Of a stretch of 64,000 nucleotides of DNA, positions 56,191 through 64,000 are shown piece after piece; the stretch's first letter is position 1, and each line of letters begins with the position of its first letter. The stretch is from Ceratobasidium sp. AG-K. Lineage: Eukaryota > Basidiomycota > Agaricomycetes > Cantharellales > Ceratobasidiaceae. The stretch is from NCBI GenBank assembly GCA_037039685.1, contig JAWNGF010000002.1, positions 1,798,001 to 1,862,000 of the forward strand, read 5' to 3'. Under the pieces are notes generated by a model. The model made no database searches. It saw nothing but the letters and a program-made list of their open reading frames with translations, and was not told where the DNA came from. The position numbers and the translations under genes are program-made.

Positions 56191-56932
56191 CACTAGCATA
56201 ACAGGTAGGGCTCTGCCCTAGTCTAACCATGACATTCAGGCTTATCCTTTTACACCCACTACTCAAGTTCTGTTCCACCAGACTTGTATGTACATAGTGA
56301 TGAATAACAAGTAAGAGACTCCTGTATTCTCATTACTTGGGCATCTTCTCTGATTGCATCAAGTGCCAAACCTGCCTCTGAGCGTCCCCTCAATAATTCA
56401 TATATGCTGGTGGTATTCAAATTGTCAACCATGCCCTTTGATTGATTGAATTCAACATATGTACCTTCCTCCCTCTCTACTGTGTCCTACTCTTTCTCTG
56501 CTCTATTATATCTTGTTGCTCTTATCTTGTATTTTGTTCAAGCAGCTCTTATCCTGTTCAGCCATCACTTTTGACTTGTCTTTCCTTTCACCAGGCTAAA
56601 CTTGAGACATTTTTGATAGAATCATTCCCATCATCTCCCTCCTGCTTGCCTCATCACATAACCACATGTTCTGTTTTGCCATATGTTACTGGACTCTTTG
56701 TGTGCAATAGATGATAAACAAAACTTTCCTTCTGTGATTCTCACTCTAGTGATTTGCTTAGCTTGGTCTCCTGACACTACTGGGCATTAAAAATGCAATG
56801 CTCAAAGGTTAAACCAGTACTTTCTGGGAGGCTCTTGGTTTGTTTAAGAGGTCCTCATATTTCAAAGTAATTCATACTACTTATCAGCTCAAGGATGACT
56901 CCCTGGCCTCTGAGTCTGCCCCCTTTCAGGCA

Positions 56933-57199
56933 CTACATCCTATATATGACCTTAAGTTCAACTGTGAAGGCCCTGATTGTATTCAATACAGCAAACCGGT
57001 GCTGGATCCCAAGTAAGATAGTATAAGGCAAGTCATGAATGGTCTCACGATTGACCATGTCAAAATTGAGAATTTTTGAATGGAAGATAAAATTCAACAG
57101 TAGATACCGTCGTGTGCGCCATATGTATGGCTTTTGAAGTATACCATTCTCGTCCCGAGCGGTCTTTAATTGAGTAAGAAAATAATCTTTTCTCTCCAA
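56933..57199 (-). pseudogene. unrecognised protein fragment, 88 codons
   Basis: MERKDYFLTQLKTARDENG, KPYIWRTRRYLLLNFIF, ILLGIQHRFAVLNTIRAF. Amino-acid composition is protein-like, and the 5' part keeps CpGs unlike its surroundings. It could be an exon of a captured host gene. No family recognised. Confidence 0.3.
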
Positions 57200-57239
57200 G
57201 ACTCTGAAACCACATCTTTGATACCTAAATATGGTGTTT

Positions 57240-57650
57240 TTGGGGCGATTTTTCGTGCATTTGAGAGCTGCTGGTCTAAAGAATCAACTTGTTTACATTT
57301 TGTACCCATGACCTGACTTGTGTGGTGCAATGCGAGCTCAAGTTGTGGCTCTTGTTTCCTAAGCAGGTTTGGTCATTCATAAAACCCACTCTCCTGTGAG
57401 GGGCTATTCCCTGTACGTCACTTCTCAGATCAGATCTCAGCACTGGAACAAATGATTCTTGTGGCAATTTTGAGTGCATTCCAGAGCTCTCTGTCTGTAG
57501 AATCTGTCTATTTCCATTTCGTAGCTATGATGCAACTTTTGTGTCTTAATGCAGGCCAATGTCATGGCTCACAATCCCTGAACAGGTTAGACAGCTGTGA
57601 CCATTCACAAAACATGCTTTCCCTGCAGTTTTGTTCCCTATATGTCACTT
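57240..57650. repeat. diverged tandem direct repeat, about 210-bp unit
   Basis: Shared blocks in the same order: GTGCATT-GAGAGCT/CAGAGCT, TAGAATC or AAGAATC, TTTCCATTT/TTTACATTT, AACAGGTT/AGCAGGTT and CCCTGTACGTCACT/CCCTATATGTCACT. Divergence is high; boundaries are approximate. Confidence 0.5.
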
Positions 57651-57764
57651 GGCAAACCCTATATGTCACTGATTATGTCAGTTTGTGTTTTTATTATAGG
57701 ATTCTTGGTAGACCATTATTTGCTCAGCATTTTGTATGTCCTGATGTCCCAATTGTCTAGACAA

Positions 57765-58287
57765 CAAGTATGGCTTGCTTGAGAGTTTTTGCTGGTCAAC
57801 AATGTATTTCAAAGTTATGGGATGCAAGTTGTTGGTAACATCTGTTGTATTCCCAGTTGGAAGTTCATGCAGTTGGCCAGCAGGTTAGGTTTCTATGATC
57901 CAAGCAGACTGTAACAGGTTCCTTTATTCCTTCCAGATGTAATCTCTGAAGCTTAAGGGCCATGACAATGGATAAGGGTTCCTGGCCATGAGTATCATAG
58001 TCCATCTCTGCCACTCTGAAACTTTGGGATAGAAATCCAATGGGGGGTAGGTATCCATCATCTGGTTGTTGTGAAAAAATCATGCCTCTTGCAGCTCCTG
58101 ATGCATATATTTCTAGAAAGTAGGGTTTTGTAGGATTGGGATGTGCTTGTGCTGGATCCTTGCTTACTGCTGCTTGACTTTGTCAAAGGCCTGTTGCTGT
58201 TCAACTCCCCCTTCCCACTTCTGCTCCTTCCTTGTTAGTTTGGTTACAGGTTTGACAAGGTGGCTGACCTTCCACACAAATCATGGA
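57765..58287 (-). pseudogene. pol: Gypsy RT end and RNase H fragment
   Basis: Minus strand from 58287: KPVTKLTRKEQKWEGGVEQQ, IYASGAARGMIFSQQPDDG, LPPIGFLSQSFRVAEMDYD, VCLDHRNLTCWPTA, ending near 57765 (SHNFEIHC). Cut on the right by the C3 LTR. Confidence 0.7.
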
Positions 58288-58796
58288 TGTTGCCAGCCTT
58301 CCTCCTGACAATGGTCTGTGTGCTGCGCCTTCATTGCTTGTTGTCTGCCTTTCTTGTTGTCTTGTTGTTTTCCACCTGTCATGTGCTTGTGGGCTGCCAC
58401 ATAGTTTGTTTGGTTGTCTACTGCTTTGTTGTTGCTTCTCTTGCTTAGCTCTTCATACACGTTGAGTATTGGCATGTATTCTCCAGCCGGTGATTTTTCC
58501 AGAGCACTGCACAGTGATCCCCATGTGCTGTGTGCTCTTCTTGTTCTCATGTTCCTTTCATGCTCCCTTTGGACTGTTGTGCTTTCCCCATCTAGATAGG
58601 GCTTCCTTTCTTCTGCTTGCTATAAAAGATGCAACAGAAATTGTCTTGGAATCCCAAAAACAATTTAACTTGTTGTTTACCCCCTCTACTTTGCCTTGAG
58701 GAGGTTATCCAACATCTTTTGCAGCCTCTCAGTGCTGTTCAGGCCTAAGAGCCGCTCATTAGTCTCAAACCACCCCTCTCTGAGTGGGTTGTGACA
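58288..58796 (+). repeat. C3 5' LTR (LTR-C)
   Basis: 509 bp, TGTTGCCAGCC to GTTGTGACA, TATAAAAG near 58621. The primer segment reads AAAACAATTTAA and the binding site after the LTR GTAAATTGTTCT: two mismatches to the pair that is perfect in C1. Confidence 0.88.
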
Positions 58797-60036
58797 TTGT
58801 AAATTGTTCTTACTTGGCTGTAGCCATCCACATTGCCCCAAACTGGCTTTCTACCACTCCCATCAGCTTCACATTGTCCAAGCCATCAACAGGCACATTT
58901 CTAGTCCCATCCTCAGCAGCAACACTAGCCCTATCCTCAACCCTCTCTTCACCAAGAGCATCATCTTCTTCAGGTGCCTCTATGGAGCGCAAATCAGCCA
59001 CAGGACAATTGGTTTCCACCTCAGGAACCAGGGAGAACTCTCCAGCAGTAGGCATAAAGTGCTCTCAACACCCAGAAAGCGAAATTCCCTTGGGTGGAAT
59101 GCACCTGTTCATGGACAAAGATTGGAAAAAACTATAACACATCTACAGTGCAACTTAAAACCAATCAATCAGAGAACCCATCAAAACCTGCCACATGATG
59201 TAAAATTGCACATGAAAACTCCTGAAAGCATCCAGGAGTTGGAAAAAACCCTGCAGGCTCACATAGAACCGGAGGTCGACTGGGCTGTCAACCAGGCAAT
59301 CAATACAGAAGCGCCCAGGCCAGCACCGCCCCTCAGGTCAGGAGGGATCTCCTACATCTTGGTGGAGGGCACCCCCAGGCCCTCCCAGCCAATTGGGAGC
59401 TCCTGATGAACCTGAAAGAAGACCAGCCGTGTAATTGGGGGCAGTTCTACCTCAACAAACTTGCCAATGGAGATGCAGATGCCCTTCTGACCAGCTGGAC
59501 AGCTTTTGACTCAGGATTCATCTCGCAGTGGTCAGACCCTGCAGCAAAACAAGTGGAAGAGTACAAAATTCATGCTTGAACTCAAACCCGCTCAGCCAGC
59601 AATTATTCCACCGACTTCCGCATTATTGTGGTTGATCTGGAGTGGCAGGACAAAGCCTGATGGCTGCGGTCCACTGAGGCCTCAAGCCAGAAGTCCGCCA
59701 AAAGCTGATTGAGTTCACAATCACTCAAAACATCACCACCCTGGATCAGCTCATTTCCACTGCTTGCCTCATTGATAACACCCTGTTCAAACCTTGCCGT
59801 GCCTCAGGGACCATCCCCACCACGTCTAGACCCGTTTGGGGCAAGTCTGCAGGCTTTGTTACCAGAGAAATCAAGGCCAAGCGCTGCACTGCAGGCCAAT
59901 GCATCAAATGCAGTGGAAATGACAAGTTTGAGCATTGCAAGACTAGATGGTGTGTGGATCCCCCCAAGGAGTTTGGAAAAGCTAGGACCATTGAGGAAGC
60001 TGTGGAGACCTCTCAGGAGCTGGGACAAGTCTAGGG
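58797..60036 (+). pseudogene. gag: C3 gag
   Basis: N-terminal reading SYLAVAIHIAPNWLS, GGMHLFMDKDWKKL, stop at 59135. Then EPEVDWAVNQAINTEAP, capsid-like NWGQFYLNKLANGDADALLT, YSTDFRIIVVDLEW, and KLIEFTITQNITTLDQLIST. A degenerate knuckle, CIKCSGNDKFEHCK, lies near 59910. At least three frame changes and two stops. Confidence 0.7.
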
Positions 60037-60048
60037 TGCTGCTGTACT

Positions 60049-62988
60049 GTGTCTGCATGTGCCAATAATCCTCCAATGTCTTTAGAACCTTTGTACTATG
60101 CTGCTCTTCACAAAAATACAGCCCCCATTCTACCTATTGACATCCAGGGAATCACAGGCTCCTATCCTGCTCTGCTTGACTCTGGTTCCTCTGCCAACTT
60201 CATTGATCCCCAGTTTGCCTGTTGTCATTCCCTGACTCTCACTGAATTACCAGCAGCGTGCCAAGTTGTTGGAATCAATGGCCAAGAAGTCAGGGACTCC
60301 ATCAGATTCAAATGCCTCTTTAAATTCACTGCCTTATCACATTCCTTCACCCAAACCTTCTATGCCTGCCACTTGGAGACAGGGACATGATTGTTGGAAT
60401 GCCCTGGTTACAATAAGCCAACCTGACATTAATTGGTCCACTTTCAAGGTTTCTCCACACAGATTTATGGAAGCCAGGCTGGCAGAAGTATCTCCCCTGC
60501 TCAATATTGTTCCTCAAATGTTCCACAACTTCCTGAGTGTTTTTGGCAATGTATTCTTTGTCAAACTGCCTCCCCATTGCCCCTACATTTGTGAGATCAA
60601 TCTGGAGCCTGGCAAAGAGGTACCCTGGGGCCCAATTTATACCATGACACCCAAGGAGTCCACTGTTCTCAAGCAGTAGATTGACACTGAGCTTCCTGCT
60701 GGGAAGATCAGGCCAAGCACCTCTTCTGGGGGCCCTGCTGTGATGTTTGTACCAAAGGGAGTTGGTGACCTGAGACTAGTGACTGATTATTGGCACCTTA
60801 ACAACAACACCATCAAAGATCGCTACCCCCTGCCATGCCAAGAGGACCTTGTGGAGAAGCTTAAGTATGCCAAGATCTTCTCCAAGCTTGATCTGCGCTC
60901 TGGATACAACAATGTGTGCATTAAGGAAGGAGATGAATGGAAAACTGCTTTCAGGACACAATATGGCTTGTTTGAGTATCTAGTTATGCCCTTTGGTCTT
61001 TGCAATGCTCCAGCTGCCTTCCAATGCTTCATGAATGACATCTTCCATGACCTGTTGGATATTACTGTCATTGTTTACCTTGATGACATTCTGATCTTCT
61101 CAAATTCTGTTGCTGAGCATGAGGAACATGTCAAAGAAGTGCTGAAGCAACTCAGGGACAATCAGTTGTTCTGCAACCCTGCCAAGTGTCACTTCTTTGT
61201 CACCTCAGTAAATTATATTGGCCTAGTGATCACTCCTGAGGGCATCTCCATGGAAAAAGACAAGGTTCAAGCGGTCAAGGAATGGCCTGCTCCTCTCACT
61301 CTTAAACAAGTCCAAGCATTCCTGGGCTTTGCCAACTTCTATTGCCGCTTTGTGCCTGATTTCAGCCACTTAGCACGCCCTCTGAATGATCTCACCAAGA
61401 AGGAGGTTGCCTGGCAATGGACTAAGGCTGAGCAGCACTCATTTGATGCCATCAAGGAAGCAATTTGCAGGGAACCCACTCTGGCACATCCAAAGGAAAA
61501 GCTGCCCTATTTCTTCAAGACAGCTGCTTCTGGAACCACCCTGGGAGCTGTGTTGTCACAGAGACAGGCTGATGCTCACTTGCACCCTGTTGCCTTCATG
61601 TCTGCAAGCTTCTCCCCTGCTGAGCTGAACTATGACACTCATGACAAGGAATTATTGGCTATTATTTGGTCCTTTGAGCACTGACACATTCTCCTGGAAG
61701 GAACTGAGCAACCTATCACTGTCTTCACTGATCACAAGAACTTGGAGTGTTGGAAGACTGCTAGGACATTCAATTGTCATCATGTGCACTGGTATCTGCT
61801 GCTTGCTTCCTACAACTTTGTCATTGCTTACAGGCCAGTTAACTGGTCTCAGAAACCAGATGCCTTGTCCAGACGCACAGATCACACAGCACAAGAGCCT
61901 CTTCCTCAGCTGATGATCAAAGAGGATCAATTTTCTGGCTTCTCTGCTATGATTAGTGCTTCCTTCATTGAGAAACTCAAGAGGTGCTTCTTAATGATGC
62001 TAGCCTTGACATTGTGATGTCTGCTGCCTCTGAACCTGCCAAAATGCTGCATTCCATTGCTCAGAAGCTCAAATATTACACTCTAAGCAAAGGAGTTTTG
62101 TTTTACCAAGGCAGAATTCTTATTCCAGATGAACCTGAGCTCAAACAGGAGTTGCTATCTCATTTCCATGACACTCCAGCCACTGGTCACCAGGGACGCG
62201 TGAGAACTCCAGGGCTGATATCTAGACACTACTGCTGGCCTGCTATGAAGTTTCAAGTCCATTGCCATGTGGATTCCTGCAAAATTTGCCAAAGGAGTAA
62301 GGGGACAGAAAAGTATGCTCCCCTTCAGCCATTACCTATTCCTGCTGGCCCCTGGGAGGACATTTCCTATGATTTCATTGTCAATCTTCCCAAGAGCAAT
62401 GGCTTGGACAGCATCCTTGTTGTTGTTGTTTGCTTCTCCAAAATGGTGCATTTCATTCCCTGCAAAGAGCCATCAACAGCTGAAGATGTTGCAGATCTCT
62501 TCCTGAACAATGTTTGGTGTCTCCATGGCACTCCAAAGCAAACAGTGTCAGACAGAGGCTCAACTTTCAATGGCAAATTACTCAAGGCCCTGTACAAGGC
62601 ACTCCAATTTGATCCAGCATTCTCCACAGCCTACCACCCCCAGACTGATGGTCAAACAGATCAACTGAACTATTGGCTAGAAGCTTATTTGCGAGCTTTC
62701 ATCAATCACAGCCAGACTGACTGGGTAAATTTGTGGTCTCTTGCAGAGTTCTGTCACAACAACTCCAAGAGTGAAGCTACAGGATTATCTCCCTTTGAGC
62801 TTGTTTATGGGTGTTCTCCTGCAATTCCTCTGAGTCTAGAACCCACTGGAAAACCAGTTGCTGATGACCGGGCTGCAGCACTCAAGGCTGTTGTTGAGCC
62901 AGTCCAGGCCACATTGAAATGGACTCAGGAACACTATAAAGCAGTGGATCACGGAGTTTCTCAGCCAGAGTTTGCAGTTGGAAATTAA
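60049..62988 (+). pseudogene. pol: C3 pol: protease, RT, RNase H, integrase core
   Basis: Protease LLDSGSSANFI near 60175. Frameshifts near 60380-60420, TAG 60677. RT 60740-61400 with [32 protein letters not shown] and an intact YLDD near 61075. RNase H reads KTAASG where DASG is expected. TGA 61682 fits CGA to TGA before HIL. Frame change near 62000 into integrase: zinc region (HDTPATGHQGRVRTPGL), core VVVVCFSKM where VVVD is expected (first catalytic Asp lost), SDRGSTFNGKL, QTDGQTDQLNYWLEAYLR. TAA at 62986. Confidence 0.85.
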
Positions 62989-63500
62989 GTTTGGTTGCTA
63001 GGCAGGCACATCAAATCCCAGCACCCCAACTGGAAGGTAGACCACAAGCAATATGGCCCCTTCCATGTGCTGGAATGCATTGGCTCCCATGCTTGTTGCT
63101 TGGAGCTGCCTGACACTATGAAGATCCATAATGTGTTCCATGTTGCACTGCTGTCTCAGGTAAAGGAGGACACTGATTTCAAACAAACCTTCCAACAACC
63201 ACCCCCTGTGATCACAGCAGATGGAGAGGAAGTCCATGAGGTTGACAAACTGATTGACTGGAAGATGGAAGATGGAAGATGGAAGTACAGGGTTTGTTGG
63301 CAAGGGTATAGGCCGCTTGCTGACACGTTTGAACCTGCTTCTGAGCTGGTACACTTGGAGGACAAATTGTGGGACTTCTATGCTAATTTCCCTGAAGCCC
63401 CTTGGCCAAATACTCTGGTGCCATGTGTTCCACCCAAGCTTAGAAGGACAGCAAGCCATCGCAAGTCCAACAGCTCCAAATCCCATCTTTTTGTGTCTCT
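62989..63500 (+). pseudogene. pol: C3 pol C-terminus with chromodomain
   Basis: In frame with the preceding integrase after TAA 62986: VWLLGRHIKS, YGPFHVLECIGSHA, LPDTMKIHNVFHVALL, then chromodomain HEVDKLIDWKMEDGRW and YRVCWQGY, near 63235-63310. Confidence 0.82.
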
Positions 63501-63553
63501 TGCCTCACTAAAGCCTTCCAAGCTCCTGCATTGCCTTCTCTCTGCTGCTCACC

Positions 63554-64000
63554 ATGCCCATTCATTGCCCCTCCAACAACACTCCCTACAACAGCTGGGG
63601 CAGTCTAGACACCTACCTGCATTACATGCCCAAGGGCTTCAAGAGCAAGCTGGATTCTGGTGCCCCCTATCTTTGCTTTGCACTCATTCCTCCTGCTACC
63701 AAGCATGCCTGCTTGCGTAAAGGGCCAAACATCTTTCACCATGTGCGCTTGGGCTAGTTGTACTACCTCAGCAGCGACAATCCCACTTTCCTGCGCAGCG
63801 GTCCCTTCTATTGCTGGCACCTTTTTATTGCATGCAATTTCCGCAAGTTCCACAAGGTCGTTGCTTGACATTTGCAATTTCTGCAAGTTCCACAAGGTCA
63901 TTGCTTGACATTGCTACAACAACTGCCCCCTGGAGATTGAAGTGTCGTTATCTCAGTACATAGACCACTTCTACATCAGAAACTACACGGAATTGCATGT
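63554..64000 (+). pseudogene. C3 ORF3 (partial), homologous in layout to A2 ORF3
   Basis: ATG at 63554 (MPIHCPSNNTPYNSWG) in a different frame from pol, as in A2. It contains KLDSGAPYLCFAL, matching RILDSGAALYVFK of A2, then NPTFLRSGPFYCWHLFIACN, roughly matching the Cys-pair region of A2. TAG at 63755 and a 40-bp tandem duplication at 63834-63913 break it. The 3' end lies outside the window. Homology was judged by eye. Confidence 0.55.
63834..63913 (+). repeat. 40-bp tandem duplication in C3 ORF3
   Basis: Two copies starting GCAATTTC at 63834 and 63874. The clear differences are CG to TG/CA. 40 is not a multiple of 3, so it shifts the frame. Confidence 0.85.

Larger units (their letters stand above)
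56191..57764. other. insert between two halves of a Gypsy fragment, source unknown
   Basis: Separates the RNase H and integrase parts of one minus-strand element, so it is likely a later insertion. It holds a minus-strand open frame at 56933-57199 and a diverged direct repeat (about 57240-57425 and 57455-57650). No target duplication was found. Confidence 0.45.
58288..64000 (+). mobile_element. Ty3/Gypsy element C3, runs off the window
   Basis: 5' LTR 58288-58796, gag, protease, RT, RNase H, integrase, chromodomain and a third ORF that continues past 64000. Nonsense codons and a few frameshifts make it inactive as read, but RT keeps YLDD. Confidence 0.88.

Noticed and set aside
58810..59055. 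Minus-strand 81-codon frame with plausible protein composition in the C3 gag region
   Set aside because: The plus-strand reading connects in frame to the gag block GGMHLFMDKDW shared by C1 and C3; the minus frame is its shadow.

Overview
This looks like a repeat-dense block of a filamentous basidiomycete genome. An Agaricomycete, plausibly a Rhizoctonia-type fungus, is my inference from protein-family resemblance, not a search result. Evidence: a four-exon gene with introns of about 50-56 bp, Ty3/Gypsy chromodomain retrotransposons of the Tf1/sushi type, and CpG-depleted old copies. No tRNA, rRNA or CRISPR was seen.

Layout. 252-3295 (minus) holds one apparently intact 961-codon, four-exon gene of a large fungal family, possibly transposase-derived. 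3296-4760 is mostly non-coding and ends in an exon of a decayed gene. 4761-31672 is one 26.9 kb nest that I could resolve completely from 5-bp target-site duplications: element B1 (minus) sits in the decayed gene (TCCAA) and was itself hit by element D1 (CTTTA), a solo LTR-C (GTTGG) and element A1 (AGATG). A1 was hit by A2 (CCAAT), and D1 by a solo LTR-A. From 31673 the broken gene resumes. 32605-44170 holds an LTR-E fragment, a truncated C element (C1) and element E1, whose 3' LTR was entered by a long solo LTR-F that carries a 1.13 kb foldback element with about 320-bp inverted arms. 44171-46000 is a dead Tc1/mariner transposase gene split by solo LTR-G. 46593-47075 is a decayed intron-bearing gene fragment. 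48615-53641 is C2 interrupted by B2. 53642-55427 is an inverted LTR-F copy holding a solo LTR-C. 55428-58287 contains minus-strand Gypsy fragments around a 1.6 kb insert. 58288-64000 is a long C element (C3) running off the window.

How the parts work together. A2 (20417-27646) is the only copy that looks competent: matching 456-bp LTRs, an intact Gag, a -1 frameshift signal between gag and pol, a full protease-RT-RNase H-integrase-chromodomain Pol, and a third ORF (ORF3) before the 3' LTR. In five LTR families (A-E), the 12 nt just after the 5' LTR are complementary to a segment about 30 nt downstream of the LTR TATA box. This is the Tf1-type self-priming arrangement rather than tRNA priming. 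Families A, B and C carry a third ORF after integrase. Families D and E lack it but have an extra folded module in Gag.

The old copies decay mainly by CpG to TpG/CpA changes: D1 pol stays in one frame over 2.8 kb but has six nonsense codons, and catalytic aspartates of protease and RT have been lost repeatedly at CpG sites.
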